This document shows, one piece after another, positions 1-7,488 of a stretch of DNA of 39,337 nt (position 1 is the stretch's first letter; each line of letters begins with the position of its first letter). The DNA lies in NCBI GenBank assembly GCA_028335865.1, contig JAOKTA010000004.1, positions 1 to 39,337 on the forward strand, read 5' to 3'. The stretch is from Candidatus Nitrosopumilus sp. GTDB lineage: Archaea; Thermoproteota; Nitrososphaeria; Nitrososphaerales; Nitrosopumilaceae. A model generated the notes under the pieces. The model was not told the origin of the DNA and searched no databases. It saw nothing but the letters and a program-made list of their open reading frames with translations. Both the position numbers and the translations under genes were made by a program.

Positions 1-82
1 ATTTATCGCAAATGGTCAAAAAGAAAATCCTGTTTCTTCAGCTATTGCACACGATAATTGTACGGTGATTGAACATGAGTGA
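1..82 (+). CDS. lysZ: C-terminal fragment, probable LysW-amino acid kinase LysZ
   Basis: Only the last 26 codons are in the window (frame from position 2, TGA at 80-82). The tail has an ENP motif, an alanine-rich helix and then CTVIEHE at the end. This resembles the C-terminus of ArgB/LysZ-type kinases, which typically end in an ENxxxxAL...GTVI pattern. LysZ phosphorylates the side-chain carboxyl of LysW-bound 2-aminoadipate (or glutamate). Its stop overlaps the ATG of lysJ at 75, so the two are translationally coupled. The call rests mainly on position before lysJ and on this short tail; the reductase LysY is the main alternative. Confidence 0.55.
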   Translation, partial: FIANGQKENPVSSAIAHDNCTVIEHE

Positions 83-1250
83 AGATCAACATATGGGAAA
101 TCTCTATCAGAGGTTTCCAGTTACAATTGAAAAAGGTGTTGGGGCTCATGTTTGGGACATAGAAGGAAAGGAGTACGTCGATTGTATGGGAGGATACGGA
201 GTAGCATTAGTAGGACATCAAAATCAAAGGGTTAACAATGCAATCAAAGAACAAGTTGATAAAATAATTACTGTACATAGTTCATTATACAATAAAACAA
301 GAGAAGGATTTTTAAAAAAATTAATCGAAATAGCTCCAAAGGGATTAACACAAGTTCATCTTAACAATAGTGGAGCAGAAGCAGTTGAAGCTGCAATGAA
401 ATTTGCAAGAAAGTTTACAGGAAAGAAAGGAATGGTTGCAATGAAAGGATCATACCATGGAAAATCATTTGGAGCATTATCATTAACGTTTAATCCAAAA
501 TATAGAAAAGCATTTGCACCATTAGTTGAAAAAGTTTCTTTTGCATCATTTGGAGATATGGATTCACTTCGTTCCGTAATTGATGAAGATACAGCATTCA
601 TTATTTTAGAACCTATTCAGGGAGAAAGCGGAATAGTTGTTGCACCAGATGGATTTTTACAAGAAGTAAGAAAACTATGTGATGAAAAAGGAATTCTGCT
701 AGTTTTTGACGAAATACAAGCAGGTCTAGGAAGAACAGGTCGATTATGGGCAGGGGATCATTGGAATACGGTACCAGATATTTTATGCCTTGCAAAAGGA
801 ATTGCAGGAGGAGTACCAATGGGTGCAACATTAGTCAGACCAGATATTTTAGCAGCAATAAGCAAAGGAGAGCACTCATCAACATTTGGCGGAAATCCAA
901 TATCATGTGCAGCTGGAATTGCAGCATTGACAGCAATTACAGAGGATGGTCTAATTGAAAATTCTAAAAAAATGGGAGAAATGTTCAAAGAAGGATTGGA
1001 AAAATTAAAAGAAAAACATACAATGATTAGAGAAATTAGGGGCAAGGGGTTAATGATTGGAATTGAAATGAAATTTGAGGTGAAAGATATTTTGATGGGG
1101 TTAATTGAAGAAGGTGTTTTGATGTTATATTCAGGAAGAAATATTCTCAGAATATTACCCCCATTAGTGATTACCGAAGCAGACGTAACAAAAGTTTTAG
1201 GTGCATTAGATGTTGTAATAACTAAGGAAGAGGAAAAGAAAAATGTTTAA
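75..1250 (+). CDS. lysJ: LysW-aminoadipate semialdehyde (or LysW-glutamate semialdehyde) aminotransferase
   Basis: This is a 391-residue class III PLP aminotransferase. It transfers an amino group from glutamate to the LysW-bound semialdehyde, giving LysW-lysine or LysW-ornithine. A substrate/PLP loop NNSGAEA lies near residue 97, DEIQAGLGRTG near 212, and the PLP lysine is in LAKGIAGGVPMGA near 241. Length matches LysJ/ArgD. The ATG at 75 overlaps the preceding stop and is preferred over a TTG six bases upstream. The 3' end overlaps lysM by 8 nt. No ArgD-type duplicate occurs in the window, so this copy may serve both lysine and arginine, as known for LysW pathways in some archaea (inference). 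Confidence 0.88.
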   Translation: MSEDQHMGNLYQRFPVTIEKGVGAHVWDIEGKEYVDCMGGYGVALVGHQNQRVNNAIKEQVDKIITVHSSLYNKTREGFLKKLIEIAPKGLTQVHLNNSGAEAVEAAMKFARKFTGKKGMVAMKGSYHGKSFGALSLTFNPKYRKAFAPLVEKVSFASFGDMDSLRSVIDEDTAFIILEPIQGESGIVVAPDGFLQEVRKLCDEKGILLVFDEIQAGLGRTGRLWAGDHWNTVPDILCLAKGIAGGVPMGATLVRPDILAAISKGEHSSTFGGNPISCAAGIAALTAITEDGLIENSKKMGEMFKEGLEKLKEKHTMIREIRGKGLMIGIEMKFEVKDILMGLIEEGVLMLYSGRNILRILPPLVITEADVTKVLGALDVVITKEEEKKNV

Positions 1251-1662
1251 AGATAAAATTGATGAAAAAATTGTAGGATATCTAAAAGAAGATTCCAGAG
1301 AATCATTTGTAGATATTGGAAAAAAATTAAAACTCTCAGAATCAGCAGTGAGGAGACGAGTTAAAAATTTAGTAGATAGTAAAACAATTAATAAATTCAC
1401 AATAGAATTAGGTGAAGAAAACATCACAAGTGCAATTGTTTTAGTTTCAGTAGACTCTGCAACAGACACATCAAAAGTATCCCTAAAGCTTGTAGGATTA
1501 GAAGGAGTAAAAACGGTTTATGAAATTACAGGACAATATGATATTACGACAATAATTAGTGCACCAAACATTGCAGAAATTAATAATACCATAGATGCAT
1601 TAAGAAAAATCACAGGGGTAGTAGATACCAATACAGTGATTATTTTAAGAAAAGTTATCTAA
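1243..1662 (+). CDS. lysM: Lrp/AsnC-family regulator of the lysine genes (LysM-like)
   Basis: A 139-residue Lrp/AsnC protein. The N-terminal helix-turn-helix is about residues 3-50, with the recognition helix around SESAVRRRVKNL. The C-terminal RAM ligand-binding domain is about 62-139 and includes the conserved YEITGQYDI segment. In Sulfolobus the homologue LysM binds upstream of the lysW operon and loses affinity for DNA when lysine is present. The gene is embedded between lysJ and homocitrate synthase and overlaps lysJ by 8 nt, so local lysine-responsive control is the likely role. The 116-nt gap after it is the obvious place for an operator, but I cannot point to a specific site. Confidence 0.8.
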   Translation: MFKDKIDEKIVGYLKEDSRESFVDIGKKLKLSESAVRRRVKNLVDSKTINKFTIELGEENITSAIVLVSVDSATDTSKVSLKLVGLEGVKTVYEITGQYDITTIISAPNIAEINNTIDALRKITGVVDTNTVIILRKVI

Positions 1663-1778
1663 AACGAGTTTCGGTTTAAAATTTTAATTAAAAACTAATT
1701 TAGTATCAATAACAATCATTTTCAACGAAAATAGTACGAATATGTTTATATCATCAATTTAGGTTAACGAATTCAGTA
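1663..1778 (+). promoter_or_regulatory. Intergenic region with promoter of homocitrate synthase gene
   Basis: A TATA-like element TTTATATC lies at 1745-1752. It is centred about 31 nt before the ATG at 1779, predicting a leader of only a few nucleotides. A perfect 12-bp AT palindrome TTTTAATTAAAA at 1682-1693 lies just after the lysM stop. It could belong to a terminator or to a Lrp-family operator, but the sequence alone does not say which. Confidence 0.55.
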
Positions 1779-2945
1779 ATGAAAGATCCGAATCACTATG
1801 CAAATGTCTACAACGGATATGAAAAAAATCCAAAAAAGATTAGAGTGTTAGATAGTACACTAAGAGAAGGTGAACAACATCCAGGTGTTTCATTTACAAA
1901 TAAACAAAGAATTCAGATTGCATGGATGCTAGATTATTTCGGAGTAGATCAAATAGAAATTTCACCAATAGTATCAAAGGATCACAAGGAAGCAACTAAA
2001 ACAATTATCAAACAGGGACTAACAGCAGACATTGTATCCCATGGACGTGCACTTAAGGAAGACATTGATACATCATTAGACTGTGATGCAAAATGGTGTG
2101 CAGCATATTTAGGAATTTCAGACATACATCTAAAAGACAAATTACGAATATCCAGAGAAGAAGCTTTGAGAAGAGCAGTAGAAACAGTAGAGTATGCAAA
2201 GTCTCATGGATTAAAAATTAGATTTACAGTGGAAGATGGAAGTAGAGCAGAACCAGAATTTTTACTAACGGTATGCAAAGCAATTGAAGAAGCAGGTGTA
2301 GATAGAATTAGTCTTCCAGATACAGTTGGAATTTTACGTCCAATTGGAATGTATAATTTTGTAAAAAAAGTTAGAGAAGTTGTAGATGTTCCATTAGATG
2401 CACATGTTCATAACGACATCGGTTTTGCAGTAGCAAATGCATTTTCAGCATGTGATGCAGGGGTTGATCAAATTCATACCACTATTGACGGCATAGGGGA
2501 AAGAACAGGAATACCAGCACTTGCAGAAGTTGCAGTAGCACTAACTTACCTGTATAAATCTCCAAACGATTTCAGATTAGATATGCTATTAGATTTATCA
2601 AAATTAATTGAAGATTATACAGGAATCAAACCATATGATTCAAAACCAATTGTAGGCACATCAGCATATAAACACAAAGCAGGTACACACCTTGCGGCAA
2701 TTTTAAAAAATCCAGCAGCTTACGAACCAATACCACCAAGAGCTGTTGGAAATAGAAGAAGAATAGTATTTGGAGAATTGGCAGGAAAAACAGGTGCAGC
2801 CTACTTGATGTCATTACTAGGATTAGAAAAAGACGATTTAGGTGCAAAAGCAGTGGCAGCAGGGCTAAAAAATCTAAGAATGGGTGATCTAATAGAAATC
2901 CCACTTGAAGATAGACTTGAAAAAAAGATAATTGAAGATAAATAA
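1779..2945 (+). CDS. lysS: Homocitrate synthase (LysS/HCS type)
   Basis: A 388-residue DRE-TIM metallolyase condensing acetyl-CoA with 2-oxoglutarate, the first step of the aminoadipate route. The N-terminal signature DSTLREGEQ starts near residue 25. The metal-binding HVHND is near 210 and GIGERTGIPAL near 239. The C-terminal subdomain carries SAYKHKAGTHL and NPAAYEPIPP, which match bacterial homocitrate synthases more closely than isopropylmalate synthases. Leucine-pathway 2-isopropylmalate synthase and citramalate synthase are the family alternatives. Position inside the lys cluster, directly before lysW, supports homocitrate synthase. It has its own TATA box, so it probably begins a second transcript. 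Confidence 0.85.
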   Translation: MKDPNHYANVYNGYEKNPKKIRVLDSTLREGEQHPGVSFTNKQRIQIAWMLDYFGVDQIEISPIVSKDHKEATKTIIKQGLTADIVSHGRALKEDIDTSLDCDAKWCAAYLGISDIHLKDKLRISREEALRRAVETVEYAKSHGLKIRFTVEDGSRAEPEFLLTVCKAIEEAGVDRISLPDTVGILRPIGMYNFVKKVREVVDVPLDAHVHNDIGFAVANAFSACDAGVDQIHTTIDGIGERTGIPALAEVAVALTYLYKSPNDFRLDMLLDLSKLIEDYTGIKPYDSKPIVGTSAYKHKAGTHLAAILKNPAAYEPIPPRAVGNRRRIVFGELAGKTGAAYLMSLLGLEKDDLGAKAVAAGLKNLRMGDLIEIPLEDRLEKKIIEDK

Positions 2946-2967
2946 AGAGGAAAAAAGAGTAAGAAGT

Positions 2968-3135
2968 ATGTCAAAATGTGAAGAATGTGATGCAGAGATA
3001 TCCCTACCAAGTGATGCACTTGAAGGCGAAATTGTAACATGTCCAGAATGTGGCGCAAGTTTTGAATTAGCAAAAAGCTCAGAAGGTTTCGATCTAAAGC
3101 CAGCCCAAACAGTTGGTGAGGATTGGGGACAGTGA
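2968..3135 (+). CDS. lysW: Amino-group carrier protein LysW, with C-terminal Gln
   Basis: A 55-residue acidic zinc-binding carrier. The ATG at 2968 is preferred over an upstream in-frame start because it gives the usual MSKCEEC N-terminus. The zinc ligands are C4/C7 and C25/C28. The protein ends EDWGQ. The family normally ends EDWGE, and the gamma-carboxyl of that last Glu is the attachment point for aminoadipate or glutamate. The TGA stop overlaps the GTG start of lysX in the arrangement GTGA, which argues that the reading frame end is real. A terminal Gln would need deamidation before charging, or a different chemistry (see findings). Confidence 0.92.
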   Translation: MSKCEECDAEISLPSDALEGEIVTCPECGASFELAKSSEGFDLKPAQTVGEDWGQ

Positions 3136-3971
3136 CCGATGTTACAATTCTTTATGACTCCATACGTTGGGAAGAAAAATCTCTTTTAGAAGCAGGTAAA
3201 AAAAAGAACATCGACATACAGATGGTAGATTGTAAAAAACTAGCATTAGATTTAGAAAAAAAGCCCGAAGATTATGGAGTAGTTATTCAAAGATGCGTAA
3301 GCTATTATAGAAATTTACATGCAACTGCAGCTCTTGAAGGATTAGGAGTTAAGGTAATCAATTGTTTAAACACAGGAGTTTTTGCAGGAAATAAATTATT
3401 TACACACATGTTACTAAAGAAATTTGGAGTTCCAACACCAGATGCCACAGTGGCGTTTTCTAAAGATGCAGCGTTAGAATCATTAGAAACAAACGGATAT
3501 CCAAAAGTAATAAAACCAACAGTAGGTAGTTGGGGAAGATTAATTTCAAAATTAAATGATAAAGAATCAGCCGAAGGGATAATTGAAAGCAGAGAAACAA
3601 TGTATCCAATTTATCAAATTCATTACTTGGAAGAATTTGTCAAAAGACCACCACGAGATATTAGAGCAATCATGGTAGGAGATAAAATAGTTGCAGCCAT
3701 ATACAGAAATTCAGAACATTGGAAAACAAACATGTCATTAGGCGGAACTGCCGAACCGTGCAAAGTAACACAAGAAATGGAAGAAATGTGTATCAAAGCA
3801 AAAAATGCAGTTCAAGGAGACATTGTAGGTGTAGATTTAATGGAAAGTGAAGAAAAGGGGCTTGTCGTTCATGAAGTTAACAACACAACAGAGTACAAAA
3901 ATACTGTAAGAGTATGTGATGTAGACATACCATCTCTAATGCTAGATTACGCACTAAAAGTAGAAAGATAA
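3132..3971 (+). CDS. lysX: LysW-2-aminoadipate/glutamate ligase
   Basis: A 279-residue RimK-type ATP-grasp ligase joining the alpha-amino group of aminoadipate (or glutamate) to the C-terminus of LysW. The N-terminal VTILYDSIRWEEKSL, the ATP-grasp KPTVGSWGRL near residue 134, GGTAEP near 203 and the metal/substrate segment HEVNNTTEYKN near 252 are all present. I place the start at GTG 3132, overlapping the lysW stop by 4 nt; a TTG at 3123 would add three residues. The NxTTEYKN stretch resembles the Thermus LysX signature rather than the variant in dedicated ArgX enzymes, as I recall the families. No second paralogue is seen in the window. Confidence 0.88.
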   Translation: MTDVTILYDSIRWEEKSLLEAGKKKNIDIQMVDCKKLALDLEKKPEDYGVVIQRCVSYYRNLHATAALEGLGVKVINCLNTGVFAGNKLFTHMLLKKFGVPTPDATVAFSKDAALESLETNGYPKVIKPTVGSWGRLISKLNDKESAEGIIESRETMYPIYQIHYLEEFVKRPPRDIRAIMVGDKIVAAIYRNSEHWKTNMSLGGTAEPCKVTQEMEEMCIKAKNAVQGDIVGVDLMESEEKGLVVHEVNNTTEYKNTVRVCDVDIPSLMLDYALKVER

Positions 3972-3973
3972 AA

Positions 3974-5101
3974 TTGGACAATCATTTCACAGTAACCCCA
4001 AAGTTTGCAACAAAGATGTTAGAAAAAGCACTTCAGCTATACACACCATCACTTAGTGAAAAACCAATGGCAGAATTTTTAGCTGATAAGTGTGATGATT
4101 TAGGATTTGAAGACATACAAATTGACGAAGTAGGAAATGTTATTGCAAAAAAAGGGACAGGATCACCGCGAATAATGTTATGTGGCCACATGGATGTGGT
4201 TCCAGGAAAAGTAAAAGTTAGAACAGAAGGTGATTCACTGTATGGTCGTGGGGCATCAGATGCAAAAGCACCATTAATGGCAATGTTATTTGCCGCAGCA
4301 TCAATTGAAAAAAATCAAGGGACAGTAATTTTTGTAGGGGCAGTGGATGAAGAAGGAAACGCCATAGGAATTAAAAATATCGTAAAAAAAGAAATGAACA
4401 TCGACTATGCAGTGTTTGGAGAACCAAGTGGAATTAAACAAGTAACAATTGCATACAAAGGTAGATTAGCAATTAATCTAAAAATTAGCGTTCCAGATAG
4501 CTCACATGCAAGTGCACCGTGGCTTTCAAAAAATGCAATTGAAGAATCAATAATATTTGTAAAAGAATTAAAAGAAAAATTGGAAGCAGACCAAGATGGA
4601 AAAACTAAATCAATGCTGTTAACTGCAACCATTACTGAAATCAAGGGCGGGACAAGTCACAACATAACACCAAAAGAGTGTGAAACTCTTTTTGACATAA
4701 GAATTCCAGTAGACATGAATTGTAAAACAATTGAACAGAAAATTGCAACTTTAGTTAAAGAAATATCTCAAAATAGAGAAGTTGAAGCATTTTATTCAAT
4801 TTTAGATGAAACGGAGCCATTTGAAGCACCACATAATTCAGCATTAGTTAGAGCATTCACACTAGGAATAATACAAGTAGTAAAATCCAGACCTACTTTA
4901 GTTAGAAAAACAGGTACAGGAGACATGAATGTTTTAGGCAGTCAATGGAAAATTCCAGTTGTAACGTATGGTCCAGGGGATCCACATGAAGCTCATACAA
5001 TAGATGAAAAGGTTTCAATTGAGGAGTATCTAAAAGGTATAGAAATTCTCAAAGCAACTTTACAGCATTTAAAAAGACTTCATGATAAAAAATTACAATA
5101 A
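3974..5101 (+). CDS. lysK: LysW-lysine/ornithine hydrolase (M20 peptidase family)
   Basis: A 375-residue M20 zinc hydrolase that releases lysine (or ornithine) from LysW. Visible metal and catalytic elements are CGHMDVVPGK near residue 70, GRGASDAKAP near 90, the DEE pair near 123, the EPSG motif near 151 and the C-terminal HEAHTIDEKV near 336. It starts with TTG only 2 nt after the lysX stop. An internal ATG about 14 codons later would still leave the fold intact, so the exact N-terminus is uncertain. Succinyl-diaminopimelate desuccinylase and acetylornithine deacetylase share this fold, but the unbroken lysW-lysX-lysK order makes LysK the natural call. Confidence 0.87.
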   Translation: MDNHFTVTPKFATKMLEKALQLYTPSLSEKPMAEFLADKCDDLGFEDIQIDEVGNVIAKKGTGSPRIMLCGHMDVVPGKVKVRTEGDSLYGRGASDAKAPLMAMLFAAASIEKNQGTVIFVGAVDEEGNAIGIKNIVKKEMNIDYAVFGEPSGIKQVTIAYKGRLAINLKISVPDSSHASAPWLSKNAIEESIIFVKELKEKLEADQDGKTKSMLLTATITEIKGGTSHNITPKECETLFDIRIPVDMNCKTIEQKIATLVKEISQNREVEAFYSILDETEPFEAPHNSALVRAFTLGIIQVVKSRPTLVRKTGTGDMNVLGSQWKIPVVTYGPGDPHEAHTIDEKVSIEEYLKGIEILKATLQHLKRLHDKKLQ

Positions 5102-6138
5102 TGTTATCGTTTGTAGGTCTAGGAATTTCAGGATTTGAGTCCATTCCAGTTGAAGGGTTAGAAATAATATCAAATGCAGATATCGTATATCTTGAACAAT
5201 TTACCAGTCCCATTGGAAAATCAGATGTAGACAAAATTAAAAATGCAATAAAAGGAGAATTCATACCTGCAAAAAGATGGTTAGTGGAAGACGGCAAGGA
5301 AATTTTAGAAAAGTCAATAGAAAAAAATGTAGTCCTGCTAGCATACGGTGATCCATACATTGCAACAACACATATCGAATTACGAGCAAGGGCAATTGAA
5401 TTAAACATAGAAACACGCTCCATACATGCATCATCATCACTTACATCTATGATAGGAGAGTGCGGTTTACATTTTTACAAAGTTGGAAAAATTGCAACCA
5501 TAATGAGTGAAATGAAATCACTCACATATCCATATTATGTAATTTATAAAAACATCATAGAAGATAATCACACAGTATTATTATTAGAATATAATCAAAA
5601 CAAAGATTTTTTCTTAGATCCTAAAGATGCACTAAAAGGATTACTAGAAACAGAAGAAGGACAAGGAAGAAAAGTTCTTACAGAATCAAGTTATGTCATA
5701 GTTGCTTCAAGAATTGGTTTTAAAGATCAGGCAATAGTTTCAGGTAAAATATCCAGTCTAGAAAAAATAGATTTTGGAAAACCACCCCATACAGTAATTA
5801 TTCCAGGAAGATTACATTTTACAGAATCAGATGCGCTCAAATTATTTGGTCAGTGTATAGATGAACCATTTGATAATTCTGAAAAAACAGAAAAAATTTC
5901 AAAGCAAATGATGAAAAAATATGTCCCAATGGTAAGAGAGGCTCTGGAAGAAATCATACCACATTATAAAAATCAAAAAGAATTTGAAGTGATTTTAGAG
6001 AATGCAGAATTATACATTGAGCAGGCAGAGATATTTCTAGATGAAGGCCGAGATGAAAATGCAATTTTGAGCATAGGATATGCAGATGGACTAGTTGATG
6101 CGTTAAGATTGGCAAAAGGCCTTGAATTTAAAATGTAA
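5101..6138 (+). CDS. dphB: Diphthine synthase fused to a DUF357-like C-terminal domain
   Basis: Residues 1 to about 250 form a tetrapyrrole-methylase-fold SAM methyltransferase. The opening LSFVGLGISGFESI, YLEQFTSP near 30, AYGDPYIATTH near 81 and the IHASS segment near 108 are typical of DphB, which trimethylates the diphthamide precursor on aEF2. Stand-alone DphB proteins are about 265 residues. Here about 90 further residues (258-345) form a helical domain with EQAEIFLDEGRDENAILSIG and a closing YADGLVDALRLAKGL, which resembles the archaeal DUF357 family. The ATG shares one base with the lysK stop. The fusion is read from one continuous frame, and the DUF357 assignment is by pattern only. 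Confidence 0.85.
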   Translation: MLSFVGLGISGFESIPVEGLEIISNADIVYLEQFTSPIGKSDVDKIKNAIKGEFIPAKRWLVEDGKEILEKSIEKNVVLLAYGDPYIATTHIELRARAIELNIETRSIHASSSLTSMIGECGLHFYKVGKIATIMSEMKSLTYPYYVIYKNIIEDNHTVLLLEYNQNKDFFLDPKDALKGLLETEEGQGRKVLTESSYVIVASRIGFKDQAIVSGKISSLEKIDFGKPPHTVIIPGRLHFTESDALKLFGQCIDEPFDNSEKTEKISKQMMKKYVPMVREALEEIIPHYKNQKEFEVILENAELYIEQAEIFLDEGRDENAILSIGYADGLVDALRLAKGLEFKM

Positions 6139-6182
6139 AATTATCAATAAATTAAAGAATAGGTCAAAAGGTACAAAGAATA

Positions 6183-6800
6183 TTGGAATTAATCGAAAAA
6201 ACAATTCTCTCGACAATGTATGTATGTGAAATTAATGAAAAAAATCCTACAGACATAATTAAGAAAAAATGCATGTTGCCAGATAATGAATTTAATGATA
6301 AAATTAAAGAATTAATTGGAAAAAAATTGGTAAATGAAGATAAAATTACACTTACAGAAATGGGAAGAGATTCATTACGCATAGTGTTAGCAGGAGGGGT
6401 TTTTGACATTATTCATCCAGGGCATATTCATACATTAAATGCTGCAAAATTACTCGGGGATGTTTTGGTGGTGGTTGTGGCAACTGACAATACTGCAGTT
6501 AAAATGAAAAAAAGAACTCCAATACACAGTCAAGAGCAGAGACAGGAATTAGTGAACTCATTAGAAGTAGTGGATCTTTGTTTGATTGGGCAAGAAAATG
6601 ATATTTTTAAAACAGTAAATCATGTGAAACCACAAATTATTGCATTAGGATATGATCAAATTCATCAAGAGAGATACATCACAGAAGGATGTAAAAAAAT
6701 TAAATTAAATGCAAAGGTTGCCAGATTACAATCCCCAATGCCAGAAAGTTCCAGTTCTAAAATTGAAAAAGAATACGGAGAATCAATCCATGGAATCTAA
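6183..6800 (+). CDS. ribL: FAD synthase, RibL-type nucleotidyltransferase, with N-terminal winged-helix-like domain
   Basis: Residues about 70-205 are a cytidylyltransferase-fold enzyme. GGVFDIIHPGHIHTL contains the HxGH nucleotide-binding motif (H78, H81), and RTPIHSQEQRQELV and ALGYDQ match archaeal RibL. RibL transfers AMP from ATP to FMN to make FAD. Canonical RibL is about 150 residues. The extra N-terminal 65 residues look like a small winged-helix unit (KIKELIGKKLVNEDKITLTEMG). The start is TTG 6183, because the N-terminal domain lacks an earlier ATG; ATG 6216 is an alternative. The 3' end overlaps convergent ribK by 4 nt, linking the two flavin steps. Glycerol-3-phosphate cytidylyltransferase is a family alternative. 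Confidence 0.75.
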   Translation: MELIEKTILSTMYVCEINEKNPTDIIKKKCMLPDNEFNDKIKELIGKKLVNEDKITLTEMGRDSLRIVLAGGVFDIIHPGHIHTLNAAKLLGDVLVVVVATDNTAVKMKKRTPIHSQEQRQELVNSLEVVDLCLIGQENDIFKTVNHVKPQIIALGYDQIHQERYITEGCKKIKLNAKVARLQSPMPESSSSKIEKEYGESIHGI

Positions 6801-7480
6801 GAATTAATTTCAATTTTAATTGAAACTTTGGAACCATCTTTGAATTTACTATTTTTACGTAAACAAACTTTTGAGATTAATTCAATTACAGAATCATCAT
6901 GATGAGTACGCTCAAGTATGATCAACTGACAATTAATTGTATTATTTAATTTGGCTGAAAAACATTTTACCCAACCATATGTTCGCTTACCATCAGAAAA
7001 GCTTTTAATTTTAATTCCATCTAAAGTTTCAAATTGTTTAATGGATTCTTGATGAATTTTTTGATCCAATCTAACATTAAAGGTTCCAGGAAACGGAACG
7101 TAACCAATTTTAGATTTGAATTGTTTGGTATAACCTTTCAATCCCATATAGTATGCACCTTCACCCATTCCCGAAATTAAAGTACCTTTAAGATCAACGT
7201 GAGATGGTGAAGAATCTAAACTTTTTTGTAAAGTAGAAGATAATTTTACTATCTCAGAAAAACCCTTGCTGGTAATTTTTACTGAAATTTTTCTTCCGCT
7301 AATTATTCGTGTAATGAATTTATTTTGTTCTAGTTCAAGTAAATGTTTAGATGCTGCTTGTTGTGATTTATGAATATTTTTTCCCAAAGAAGAACTTGTA
7401 AGAGCAACATAGTTGTATTTTGCTCCTTTAGATAATAGGTAAGAGAGAGTTAAGAGGTGCTGAATTTTTAGTTCAGTCAT
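6797..7480 (-). CDS. ribK: CTP-dependent riboflavin kinase with N-terminal HTH
   Basis: A 227-residue archaeal riboflavin kinase (DUF120/RibK) making FMN from riboflavin, with CTP as donor in characterised members. The catalytic half (about 95-227) shows GMGEGAYYMGLKGY, IGYVPFPGTFNVRL and the late C-terminal RKNSKFKDGSKVSI. Residues 1-85 are a MarR/wHTH-like DNA-binding domain with SQQAASKHLLELEQNKFI as recognition region. Archaeal RibK proteins with such a domain have been reported to act as riboflavin regulators as well as kinases. It is convergent with RibL and overlaps its 3' end. The dnaG stop lies 8 nt upstream of its ATG, so it may be transcribed with dnaG. Confidence 0.88.
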   Translation of the reverse strand: MTELKIQHLLTLSYLLSKGAKYNYVALTSSSLGKNIHKSQQAASKHLLELEQNKFITRIISGRKISVKITSKGFSEIVKLSSTLQKSLDSSPSHVDLKGTLISGMGEGAYYMGLKGYTKQFKSKIGYVPFPGTFNVRLDQKIHQESIKQFETLDGIKIKSFSDGKRTYGWVKCFSAKLNNTINCQLIILERTHHDDSVIELISKVCLRKNSKFKDGSKVSIKIEINS

Positions 7481-7488
7481 CTAAAGTC

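Noticed and set aside
2932-2967. Upstream in-frame start extending LysW by 12 residues
   Set aside because: The extension overlaps the end of homocitrate synthase and moves the zinc ribbon away from the N-terminus; every LysW-like feature begins at MSKCEEC.
3133-3160. Frameshift or readthrough as the explanation of the LysW Gln end
   Set aside because: Reading through TGA gives no extra family signature, and the GTGA overlap with an intact lysX argues for a true stop.
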